Source of the DNA: Cephalotus follicularis
Taxonomy: Eukaryota; Streptophyta; Magnoliopsida; Oxalidales; Cephalotaceae
Reading direction: 5' to 3'
Length of the DNA: 64,000 bases
NCBI GenBank assembly: GCA_001972305.1
Contig: BDDD01000571.1
Location: 248,001 to 312,000 of the forward strand
Below, piece by piece: positions 35,135 through 45,249 of this stretch. The translations under genes were made by a program, and so were the position numbers. Each line of letters begins with the position of its first letter. Positions within the stretch are counted from its first letter, which is position 1. The notes below the pieces were generated by a model, which was not told the DNA's origin, ran no database searches, and was given only the letters and a program-made list of their open reading frames with translations.

Positions 35135-35490
35135 CCTTTTTTGCCCACCGCTTTTCCGATCGCCTTGCCGACCGCTTTGGTGGTCGGCAAATGTCCTCAA
35201 GTGAAATCGCGTTACTTTCCCATCGGCAACCGCAGTATTTTGGAATTGCCGACCGCTTAGGCGGTCGACAATTCCAAAATAACCAAAATCATTTTTTATT
35301 TAATCTTGGCAACCGCAAATTTTTTTGCCGACCGCTATGGCGGTCGGTAATTAAATAAGTATATATATTATTATTGTGTTGCTCATCACCGACCGCCATG
35401 CCGACCGTCAAAAGCGGTCGGTGATTAAAGAAGTCAATTAGCCACCGCTTGTTTTGAATTATCGACCGCTTTAGCGGTCACTATTTCCTC
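35130..35490. repeat. CACTA left subterminal repeats
   Basis: At least six copies of CCGACCGC(T) and its complement GCGGTCGG occur, often as hairpins (CCGACCGCTTAGGCGGTCG near 35248; GACCGCTATGGCGGTCGG near 35328). In CACTA elements such repeats bind the transposase. Confidence 0.85.
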
Positions 35491-35509
35491 TTATTTTTAA
35501 TTTCTTATC

Positions 35510-35950
35510 TCCTATTGAAGACTTCTCGATCTCCCATTAATCCCAAATACACAGCAGACATCGCTTCCTCTCTCTCTCTCTCTACGTTTTCTGCCTCTCC
35601 ATTTTTTCCGTCATCAACGGCACCGACAGTGGCAGCAACCCAGTACGTTTGCTACCTCAACATCTCCAAGCACACATCATCGGTTCCTCTCTCTCTCAAC
35701 GTTTTATGCCTCTCCTTTTTTTCCGTCATCAAGGGCACCGGCTTTTTCTGTCCATATCCTCTCGATCGCTCCAAGCGGCAAATCCAATTTCCGATTTCAG
35801 GTACCGTTTTTCTGTCCATATCCTCTCTGTCATTTTACTTCTCCTGAAATACCGAAGCTTAGAGCTTCCATTTGGTGACACCCAAATCTGTCGACATGAT
35901 TGTTGTAGGAGAGAAGCTCGGTTTGACGCCATTGAAGCTTTGAGGGGCTG
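35510..35950 (+). other. UTR-like block in the CACTA element, possibly captured
   Basis: Sequence composition differs from the surroundings: CT-rich tracts, duplicated blocks (TCTCTCTACGTTTTCTGCCTCTCC near 35575 and a copy near 35690; CTGTCCATATCCTCTC twice near 35748 and 35812) and a possible splice donor (CAG/GTACC near 35798). It looks like the 5' UTR of a captured gene. I see no protein homology, so this is inference from composition only. Confidence 0.35.
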
Positions 35951-37465
35951 ACAGTCGACGATTTGGCAGTTGAGGAGTGTATTAATTGTGCATTAGCAGT
36001 GTGAATGCTCTTGAGTGTTATTTACTGAGGTCAATTGCTAATTCCATGTAGTTGCGAATATGTGCTTTGATGGTAGTTGGGAATATTCGGTTGGACTATT
36101 GATTTTTCGTCGCTTTTGATTAAACTAATGTTCTTGTTGTAAAATTTTGCTTTGCCCATACTCATGGTCTTGATATGTTCTGTTGCTGCATTTATGCCTC
36201 TAATGTATTACTTTATGTCAACGTATTGCTTCTCATTTAAACCAGGCACATTCAAGTTGAAAATAGATTGCTTCTTTGTGGTAATTGTTGTTACTTTTCT
36301 TGGGGGTCAATGGCATAATCAATGTTTGAACTATTATAATTGATCAATTTTGTGCATCAACTTTTTTTTTTTTGTCAATTGAATACTCTAACTCCATAAT
36401 GTGAAGCAATGTAGTCCAACCGTGAACATTGTCGTTAAATTTGCCGACATGACCCTTAATTGGCCATGTCGTTACTCTGGGAGCTCATTACTTTTGATAG
36501 GAGTCGATTCTTTTCATAGGGTTTAAAGATGTTCATCCAAAATCCGGTAATAGTAGACCTTGGAGTTGACTCTTAATTTGTAATAGTCAAGTTTTAAATA
36601 AAAAATAAAAAATAAAAAATAAGTGCAATAGAGAATAAGTGAACTTTAATCCTACGGTTGGATCATAAAGTGCAACAGAGAATACTGTTAATATTACAAC
36701 AAAGGATCCGTATTAGTAATTTCTGTAGCAAAGCCCTATGAGTCATGACCCGTAGGCCATATAGCCAATATTCAATTCAGTTGGCCTTCCATACAGGTCT
36801 GTCTCTACACATGATAGAACTCTGGCTTCACATCTTGTGTGGCTATAAGTAGCACTACATTCAAGGTGACTGAACATTCCTAGCAAAGACAATGCACTAT
36901 TGACAAGGACAAAGGAACTTCAAAAGTATAAAAATTGTACGTATTTTGAACAATGCTTAAAGCAAACGTATCTTCACCAAAATCTTACCCCATCCTTTTC
37001 AATCAAGAACCATACATATATCCTCCACTTCCTTAACAAAAATGTTTCACATCACCATTCAATTACCAAGGCACCATCGGTATCAATTGCTTTAAAAAGT
37101 AAGAGAATCCCATATGTTAAAAAGGGTTGTATATGGTTAGGTTATGGATATTAATGCTTGCACACATCCATGCAAGTACCAAGATATGGCACTGAGTTCT
37201 TCTCCATACACATGAATCCCATATTATTAGGGTTCCCTAAGTTCTTTATAGGTTTCAGCATTAACACCCATAAAGTCCTAAGGATTTTATCAAATAAAAA
37301 GCATTAGGGTTTTAAACCAACTTTGCTATATGGATATTAAAACTCACAACCCTGAATGTGTCAAACAATACCAGTTATGAACATGCTTGCAACAATGCAA
37401 CTATAACATGGAGAAAAAAAAATGATCATATTGCTGGATAAGACTTGTGCTTATTTTGGAAGCAG

Positions 37466-37938
37466 GTGAAGGAGCTTAAGGCTACAATCGGTCAACTACT
37501 TGGACGAAGTGCACAGTATTGCACTGATGCATGTTTGAGGAGATATTTGGAAGCTCGAAGCTGGAATGTAGACAAATCAAAGAAAATGTTGGAAGAGACA
37601 CTTAAATGGAGATCCACCTATAAGCCTGACGAAATTCATTGGGTAAGTTAAATTTTTATATTCTTGCATGTATACTTACAACAGAAAATTTCTAATAAAA
37701 CGATGCTCTAAATAGTCCTTCCTTCAGTAGTTAGTTCAATGACAGGCCCTTCTCAATCTGTCAGATTGGTGATCTATTTTCTTGTTGATCTTGGTGAATA
37801 TGACTTTCATTGACCATTTAAATGATCTTTTTTTTTCAGCATCAAGTCGTTGTTGAAGGTGAGACTGGAAAAGTATATAGAGCGGGTTTTCATGTCCAGC
37901 ATTGTAGAACTGTTCTTATTCTGAGACATGGAATGCAG
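37466..37938 (+). pseudogene. Captured SEC14/CRAL-TRIO gene fragment (two exons)
   Basis: Exon one (37466-37642, 59 codons) follows an AG acceptor and ends at GTAAGT. It reads LLGRSAQYCTDACLRRYLEAR, then WNVDKSKKMLEETLKWRSTYKP, the typical N-terminal helix bundle of plant SEC14-like phosphatidylinositol transfer proteins. Exon two (37840-37938, 33 codons) follows TTTTTTTCAG and ends at GTGGGG. It continues in phase with ETGKVYRAGF and CRTVLILRHGMQ, the start of the lipid-binding domain. The rest of the domain is absent, so no working transfer protein is encoded. Both introns and splice sites remain, so chimeric transcripts are possible. Confidence 0.78.
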
Positions 37939-38422
37939 GTGGGGAATGTATTGAGAATCAGTATTTTACCTATATAACAAATATGTTTGGTTATCACCAG
38001 TTCTGAAAATTGACACAAACGTCTAAGAACACAACTTCATTGGACAATCAGAATTCATCATTAATTGAGATTAGAATGATATGATTTAGATTTAGGTGTG
38101 GTCTGCTGAGGGCTGAACCCAAATATACCAACTGTGTTTTTCTTTACAGGGGGCATAGTCCGATAAACGAATACATCATGCCCGATTTTTGGGAGAATTT
38201 AAGAGTTAGAATTTATTTTGGTTGATCTTTCTACTTGCTTGACTTTGATTTAAATGTTTATATTTATAACACGTCTTGGGATAATTTGAGTTGATCCTTC
38301 AAGCATTTTGTAAGTTTTCTTTTGTGAAATAGGTATTTGTTTTGGAGTGTTAAGCTTTCCTTTCTAACGCCTTTTTCTTGTCTTCTTGATGCTACATCAA
38401 TCGCGATCATGGGGCAACTAAG

Positions 38423-38743
38423 ATGCAAAGAATGCAGAGCCAAATACAGCAATTGCAAGCTGAGCTTCTTTTTTATCGTGGTAATGCTGGAGCACCATTT
38501 GATGAACTTCAAGTATATCAATTGTGAGAAGTTGAGCATATGCTTATTAGTTATTGAATTTGGTTGCTTACTTAGCCTTGATTTTCTAGATCCTCAAACA
38601 CAAAGTATATTTACTTGAAGCACGCAATGCAAAGGTACTGCAAGAGCTCCAAGGACACAGAGTCACTTGTGATGGTTTCTCACAGCATGATCCTGATGTT
38701 GAGGTTCTGTTTGCTGATAGTGTTGAGTCAGATGATATTTCAA
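38423..38743 (+). pseudogene. Captured kinesin-4 coiled-coil fragment (two exons)
   Basis: Exon one (about 38423-38512) reads MQRMQSQIQQLQAELLFYRG and then APFDELQ, ending at GTATAT. Exon two (38590-38743) follows TTTTCTAG, reads ILKHKVYLLEARNAKVLQEL then VTCDGF, and ends at GTAAGA. The join is phase 0. This QLQAEL...DELQ-ILKHK pattern matches the stalk of plant kinesin-4 (KIN-4, chromokinesin-like) motors. Only the coiled coil is present, no motor domain. The exact left edge of exon one is uncertain because upstream codons (ATK) may also belong. It lies 0.5 kb after the SEC14 piece, on the same strand. Confidence 0.72.
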
Positions 38744-39254
38744 GTAAGATAGGAGAAGAATTACTCTATTATTGCTTGAAATTGGTTATTTAGATCAGTC
38801 TAATTGTGAAACCAACACCCTTATCTTTTGTATAAGAGACTTGAACAAAAGGAGGTTAATTACTGTCTAGATTGCAAACGCTAGTGTCATGTATATATTG
38901 TAGCCTAATTGTACACAAATTGCTATAAATCAGTTGACATATTGTAGATTTTAGGATGTAAATTTTGAGTGGATCATATTTCCTATCATTATATCAAAAA
39001 ATTGTATAACAAGTGGTATAAGCTTGTTGAAAAGACTCACTCCTGTCAATTTTTTTTCTAATGAATTGGCAATTTTTCTTTTATACTCTTGCTCACGTAC
39101 TTGCAATCTTTGGATCAGTACATAGGAATCAAAGAAAATGTTAATTGCAAATCATCGTATTGGTTGCTTGTCCACCAAACAATCTAACTTATAATAGACC
39201 AAAAGTTACTGGTCACAACAATCATGGTAGCAAAAATTATATAATTCTATAATC

Positions 39255-39961
39255 TAACTTACCGACTGCTTCAAGCTTTCCCTGCCCAGAACGGTCGGGA
39301 AACCATTATAAAATTCAATTAATTCCAAAAAATATTGAAAATTACCGACCACTAACTATTCCCCGACCGCCATAGCGGTCGGTGATCCTTATACAATTCA
39401 TTTAATTTCAAAAAAGATTGATAATTGCCGACCACTTACATATTCCCAGACCGCCAGAGCGGTCGGCAAATCCTTATAAAATTAATTTAATTTAAAAATT
39501 ATTGCTAATTGCCGACCGCTAAAATATTTACCGACCGCCGTTTGTGGTCGGGGAACCATCACAAAATTAATTCACTTTCGAAAATTATGGTTAATTCCCG
39601 ACCGCTAATTTATTTCCCGACCGTTTATAGCGGTCGGTCAACCTTACAAAATAAAATTAATTTCACAAATTTCTTTTATTTCCCGACCACTTACAACATT
39701 CGCCTACCGCTGGAGCGGTCGGTAAACCCTCATAAAATTTAATTTCTGACACCGATCAACAGCAACCGCTTCCCTTCCCGACCGTTTTGACTGTCGGCAA
39801 ATGGTGAAGGCGGTCGGGGAAACGGTCGGGCTATAATCTGTAACCAATTATAAGCGGCCGCCATTGCGGTCGGCTAAACGGTCGGGGAAAACTTTCGCCA
39901 ACCGCTTTCAAGATTTTGCCAACCGCTTTGGCGGTCGGTAAATGCTCTTTTTCTAGTAGTG
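39255..39961. repeat. CACTA right subterminal repeats and terminal inverted repeat
   Basis: About 20 copies of CCGACCG(C/T), GCGGTCGG and variants occur in roughly 75-bp steps (39255-39720), separated by AATTAATTT-type spacers. They are denser toward the end, which finishes with the TIR at 39932-39961 (TCTTTTTCTAGTAGTG). Confidence 0.88.
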
Positions 39962-41033
39962 CGAGCACATCCAGTGACTAGTGCAAGTATGTATATATGT
40001 TCAAAATTCAAGAGTATTAGTAAAGACGAATTTTTTCTTCAAAAAAAAAGCATGTTCAAGATTCTAGTTCCAAGTTTTCAAGGGACCAGATGCCCAATGT
40101 TCAAGTCCTTAAACCTTTGAATAGCCGTCGACTAGTTCCCTTAGTCAAGAAGCTTTAATACGAGTTTATCCGACCATGCTCCAAAGGGAGAAATCAGAGC
40201 AGACCTTGAAACAGGACCCGAGCTTTCTAAGTCTCACGAAGATGTAAAACTCCTATGGGAGTAAACAAATACAGACAAAAGTCTCGAATAGACCGAGGTC
40301 TCAAATCATCAAAGACTCCCATCCGAGGAGCGCCAAAGACTTCAACGAGAGCAATACTAAAAGATTCATAAGATAGCAAAGCTAAAAGACTCCTAAGGGA
40401 GCAAAATACTTCTAAGGGAGCAATCAAAAAGACTCCCAACGAAGCAAGTGCTGGTCGGCGGAGCTATAAAAATCTGTCAGACTAAATCAATATCGTGTTT
40501 TGAGAGGCGAATCCATAAGAACTCGTAACAATCAAGTTCGTTGGCTGAGTGCTTTGATACAAGTGCTCTCATGAGGGCTAGAAAGCTCGGTCGACCTGGT
40601 TTGAGAAATATCAGACCAGACGAGATCCTAGTCGGCAAACCCATAAGAACTTGTCCGACCAGAAACATACCTTGATCAATGAACATGTAAGAACTCGCAA
40701 TGATCAAGTTGCCTAAGCGCTTTTGATACAAAGTGTCCTAAGGGGACTAGAAAGCTTGGGTAACTTGGTCTAAAAAATGTAAGACCACAATACAAGAAGT
40801 CTATAAAATAGGCTAAGTAAAAATTCCTAAGGGGTGCTCAAATGAAGCAAAAGTCAAGTTCTATTACTTGCATCAAGTTTTTCCTTAGGGAATTACTAAA
40901 GCTCGGATGAAGCTACAAAAGCATGCAAAGCAAATAAAATTAAGTTCCTAAGGGAATAAAGAGATACAATGATACCAAAAGCTATTTTTGTTGCTTTGAA
41001 TTATAAGAGTACATAGATGCCAAAGCCTTGTAT

Positions 41034-41039
41034 TTTATT
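41034..41039 (-). terminator. Poly(A) signal AATAAA for the Tat-2 antisense ORF
   Basis: Minus-strand AATAAA about 77 bp past the antisense stop codon at 41116-41118, as in Tat-1. Confidence 0.6.
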
Positions 41040-41115
41040 GATTGAAGAAAGATTACATTACAGAAGCAAAAGTACAATGGCTCAAAAAATTACAAGGCGA
41101 AGAAAAAAATCTAGT

Positions 41116-42839
41116 CTAAGATTCATCCCCTGAAGGGATGTTATATATAGTTGGAGAAAGAGGAGTAGAAGGGTCCTCGGGCGAAGGTACAAAAGTGAGG
41201 TCCTCGGCAGGACCGATATACGGGACCATTGCACCTGGAAGATCTGCTTTAGGTGACCCCTCAGATCCCTGAGCACGACGTTACTCTTCCTCATAGGCCT
41301 GAAGAGCTTTTTCTGCTGCTTCATCAACCCCATCAGGAAAGAAGTCGAACTCAGTCAATGTTGGATCACAAATAACAGAGTCCAGGGGAAGCTCTGGATG
41401 ACAGCCGACCAAGTTACAGCAGGTGTAAAATCCCCAGCGATAGAGTGTCGCGGATTCCTTGAGGACTTCCTTAGCAAAACCTTCGAAAGCCATAAAGTTG
41501 TCCACGACTTTGGATAGGGCACCTTGGAACTCAGTCGAAGCTTTGAATTCCGCAAGAGCCTTGTCCACTGCCTTTTGAGTACGAGCAGCCTCCATCTCCT
41601 GCAACCTTGAGAGCCTATCTTCCATGACCCTCAAATGATCCTGGAGCTTTATGTTATAACGAATGACCATGTCCTTCCCCCTTGTCTCCTTTGCTAGAGC
41701 TTCGATAGCCTGCCTCTTCTCCCCCAGGACAGACTCTTGGGCCCCGATCACCTCCTCCAACTGGGCACGGGCCTCGTCGGATGACTTCTTGAGCTTCGCA
41801 TTTTCAGCCTGAAGCTGCTCAATCAGTGCATAGTTCTCTTTAGCACTCTGTAGCAAAAGGTAGGCGTCGCCGAGAGCCTGGGGAAGAAAAATCCAAGATC
41901 AAAGGAGGAGCAAAGAATTTACTTAAGTTATAAATTTAGAGGAAGATTACAAACCCTGAAGTTGCTCTAGAAGAAATGGGTCCACATCTCGTTGACGGTC
42001 CAGTTCTGCCTCGCTTCCATCTCCGGGGGAAAGAGGCCCGACCTGCCAAGCTTGATTGCTATCCCCTGCGTTCTTAAGCTAACACTAGCATTGTCGAGCT
42101 CTTCAAGAATCTCCCTTACCCGGCCGAGCTCTTCGGGCGCATCGGAGAAGTCAGGATCCTGAGGGCTCACCTCGGGAGCACCTTCCCGAGAAGCACTTCC
42201 TCGGTATGTCCTCCTCTATTTTTTGGAGGGACGGGGTGGAGGATCTTGGGCTTTCTTTTTGCCCCAAGAAATCTCAGCCCTGGTGACCTCAGCGGCGACC
42301 CTAACCTTGGCCTCAGGAGCAGCCCTAGCCTCGGCCTCGGCGGCCTTAGCAGCGGCCTCCTTTGCTACCCTCTTTTCCTTCGCCGTAGTAGCTTTCTGAA
42401 GAGCCTTTCATCTCTCCTCCTCAGAAGTAACCCTCGCTTGCTCCCGAGCAGCCCTCATGACATCAAAAGTGGGTTGCCGAGATGCCATCGTTGCACGGAA
42501 TCACAAAGAAGAAGTTAGAAATATGCAAGAAGCAAAGTTTAAAATAAAAACGAAGGCATTATATCCAGAGGAAGGCATAATACGGCTTTCCCCATCGTTA
42601 ATAGCTGAGGACATGGGTTCTTCTCGGATATTCTAAACCCCCTCTCTCTCTCTTCCCTCATGGACCTCCTCTTCCTCGTCCAAGCGAGCCCACTGACCAG
42701 AGGACATGCCCAGCCCGACCTGGCGCAAGCAGTCCTCCCACACAACGAAGTTCACCTCCTCCGGTGCCAGAGCGGAGAGTTTCACCAGATCTGAGAAGCG
42801 TAAAGAAGCTTTCTCAAGAAGAATGGGCAATTTAAGCAA
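41116..42839 (-). pseudogene. Tat-2 antisense extra ORF
   Basis: Minus-strand coding in pieces: 42839-42633 (PILLEKASLRFSDLVKLSAL), about 42489-42235 (MASRQPTFDVMRAAREQAR, then an Ala/Glu/Lys-rich coiled coil), 42170-41967 (EILEELDNASVSLRTQGIAI) and 41856-41281 (long coiled coil, then TEFDFFPDGV). After TAA at 41281-41283 the frame stays readable to the stop 41116-41118, with the tail IPSGDES. It aligns with the Tat-1 ORF at 6624-7144. The breaks near 41880-41960 and 42500-42620 could be introns. Extra ORFs of this kind are known in Tat elements; the function is unknown. A structural or regulatory role is only a guess. Confidence 0.7.
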
Positions 42840-43128
42840 CCTTTGATCGCTTTCAGACCTTTGGATCTTTGCTATGTTAAATGGCTAAGATCAACACATC
42901 AAATCAGGTGCGGGAAACGAAGCGGCAATGCGCGGCAAGCGAAAAGACACAGGCATTACGAACACTTGCCCTGCCGCCTTAAAATTAATGCCAGACCTGG
43001 GCCAACTAGTGAGGCCCAACAGATGAAATGATCCGCATCACATATCAAAGCCCTGCTTAGCATCAAGTCAGGCCATAAATCATCTTCCTCCTCTGTCAAT
43101 CCCAGAAAATGAAGACCAGGGAGACATA

Positions 43129-43626
43129 TGATATGGGAAAAATCCATCCAAAAAGATACCATCACGTGTCATCTGGAAACAAGACAAATGTCCTTCTGAT
43201 CTACAGACATGTGGTTGGGCGTTTACAATCTGAAAAGATAACGCACAATAACACTCTGGTGTAAAATCAGGGAAATGACGAGATACTCGGCATTTCCTTA
43301 GGGGTACAATAATTAACTCCGCAAGTCAAGTAAGGTAGTTACATTCAAGCTTGATTATAAATACAACAATCAAACACTTTACACATGTCCGTCATTTTCA
43401 TACTTTAAAGAACTTTATTGTTGTTTTCTCTGCTAATTCTGACTTAAGTATCGAAGAGTCTTTCGGAGTGAAACCTCATAGACTTTCGCCTGGTTTGCTT
43501 TCTTTGTGTAGGGAGGATAATCAAACACCATATAAACACTATTGCTCGAAACATTCAGGGCGTTTCCTATACAAATCATACTCTTACACGTAAAGGACTG
43601 CTGTGTAGTTGAGTTTTACCTCAACT
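43129..43626 (+). repeat. Tat-2 3' LTR (about 498 bp)
   Basis: It starts TGATATGGGA, preceded by a purine-rich stretch (GAAGACCAGGGAGA), and ends TTTTACCTCAACT. It is homologous to the Tat-1 LTR. TATA box TATAAATA lies at 43356-43363, about 227 bp from the start, like Tat-1. The 3' edge is set by comparison with Tat-1 and may be off by a few bases. Confidence 0.82.
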
Positions 43627-44885
43627 TAGTCAAATATTTCATTAACAGGGATACAAATATTGAGAGACAAAAAAAAATCTTAATTGTATAATAAACTTAT
43701 ATAAATGAACCAAATAAAATTATCTGAGTCAAAAAAATTCAATTACAAATAAAAAAACATCTCTTCACTAAAATAACCTTTAACAAATTAAGGGTCGCCT
43801 TAAGCATTGTCTATTAGCAAAGGTTCTAATTTGTTTGAATAAAAAAAAGACAGTTATAATTTCTTTGGGTGACATTTTATTTGGAGATAGAGTGGACCTC
43901 TAATCAAAATGTTGAATACTTTAGACTACTTCCTCCTTTTTCTTGGTCATACTGAAAAATTGCCAAATCATCATTTGCCTGTCTATGACAACTATGGTTC
44001 TGCATTATTCTCTTATAGGATAGGATAGAGAGCTAGCAGCAGCATCACCTAGCTAATACCATCTGTGTTTAACAGTGTAAGGGCAGTCATCATTTGTCTC
44101 CTTTTGTTGGTTGTATAGAGATAATCGTTAATTAATTAAGTGATTATTATGCAATGGGTTTGTCCATTCAGCCCATAAAACAACCAAATAAACTAAGAAA
44201 ATGGAGTGATTCTTTTATTTTACAATTAATATATATCTCTCTGCCCCTGTCATCAAAAAATTAATATCCAAGACAGAGGCAGAATATGGCCATTTCTTGT
44301 AGGGCATTGACTTTGATGTATGTAACCATTCATGATGACACTGATACCCACATAAAATAAGCCATTTTTAGATTTTTTTTTTTTTGTTTTTACTATTTCT
44401 TCCTCTCAATTATTATCAAAATAACAGAGAACATTGTGCTATAAAATATGGAAAGGGACAATCAAATCACATCAAATGTCCCACTTTTCTCTCACATCTC
44501 TCTCTCACGGGCATGCCAAAAGAAATGTACCACTGTTTATTAGGAACAACTCGTAAGAAAAGATTAAGCTAATCCTAAAATTAAGAATATTATTATTAAT
44601 CATATAATAAGTAAGCTTGTTCAAATATTAACGATGATTGTTTTATTAAAAATGAAAAAATATTGATAATATTTTTGACAACTATTTTTAATGTCAATTC
44701 ATCTATTATTAAAAGCATTACTCTAAGAGTAAGTTTAGTTCGGATAATTTTTTTGGTGAGAATATAATTACATTCTCAAATATTTTATTTTTAAGAATGT
44801 CATTCCAATATTCATGTTTTGTTTAATAATGTTGATTCTAGGAATATTTTATTCTAATATTTGGTTCAATATGAGAATGTGGTAT
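43627..44885. other. AT-rich spacer between Tat-2 and Copia-1
   Basis: No gene or recognisable domain is present. Poly-A/T tracts are frequent. The last 150 bp (44740-44885) contain GAATGT/ACATTC-type inverted words similar to 57880-58030, which hints at an eroded MITE, but the ends cannot be defined. Confidence 0.6.
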
Positions 44886-44890
44886 AAATC

Positions 44891-45249
44891 TGTTAAGAAT
44901 TGAAGAATAATTATATATGCACAAACACAACACATAATAAAGCCAAAAACACAAAACAATAATTTTTGTGTGGTTTAGCCAACTCACAAATATCTACGTC
45001 TACGGTATCCACTAAAACTTCAACTCAAATACAATTTTTTATAAAGAGAAAAGCTGCAAAAAACTCACCACACTGACTACCAAAAAGTCCAGTTACACCA
45101 TTCGTAATAGCCCAACTCATTTTGCTATTTGATGTACTATAAATTTAAGAATAATTAAAACTCACACATACAAACCTTATTTATAAGGTAAGACCAACCT
45201 TCAAATCCTTATAATTAACCGATGTGAGATTTGAGGTGTTTTTCCAAAA
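44891..45249 (-). repeat. Copia-1 3' LTR (359 bp)
   Basis: Starting TGTTAAGAATTGAAGAAT on the plus strand, it matches the pieces 54423-54550 and 57375-57587 through their whole length (for example AACTCACAAATnnnTA(C/T)GT, GATGTACT(A/C)TAAATTTA). The inner end is degenerate (CCAAAA for CCCAACA). Confidence 0.85.

Larger units (their letters stand above)
35105..39961. mobile_element. CACTA (En/Spm-type) element, non-autonomous, carrying host gene fragments
   Basis: The 4857-bp element is bounded by CACTACTAGAAAAAGA and its reverse complement, with a 3-bp TSD CGA (35102-35104 and 39962-39964). Deleting it with one TSD restores the Tat-2 integrase frame. GCGGTCGG/CCGACCGC subterminal palindromes cluster at both ends. 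No transposase domain is visible, so it needs a helper. The interior carries spliced-looking exons of a SEC14-type gene and of a kinesin-4 gene, and a UTR-like block at 35510-35950. I recognise nothing in 35960-37460 and 38750-39250. Confidence 0.92.
27015..43626 (+). mobile_element. Tat-2: Ty3/gypsy Tat-lineage retrotransposon without 5' LTR, split by two insertions
   Basis: Plus-strand gag, protease, RT, RNase H, second RNase H and integrase, then an antisense extra ORF (41116-42839, minus) and the 3' LTR (43129-43626). Every block aligns with Tat-1. The body is interrupted by a solo LTR (28812-31332) and a CACTA element (35105-39961). The 5' LTR, PBS and gag start are missing, and the element is joined to the Chromo-2 LTR remnant at about 27014. 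The spacer 39965-41030 continues the Tat sequence after the CACTA insertion. Confidence 0.88.

Noticed and set aside
34611-35204. 197-codon frame as a complete integrase end
   Set aside because: The last 30 codons or so are CACTA sequence read through by chance; the integrase continues at 39965.
36594-36620. AAATAAA-type tandem run in the CACTA element as a regulatory element
   Set aside because: Simple A-rich low-complexity repeat without further signal.
39509-39742. 77-codon frame in the CACTA right end
   Set aside because: Made of subterminal hairpin words; no similarity to a protein.
44740-44885. Possible MITE with GAATGT/ACATTC inverted words, perhaps also at 57890-58030
   Set aside because: Ends and TSD cannot be set, and AT-rich DNA gives such words easily.
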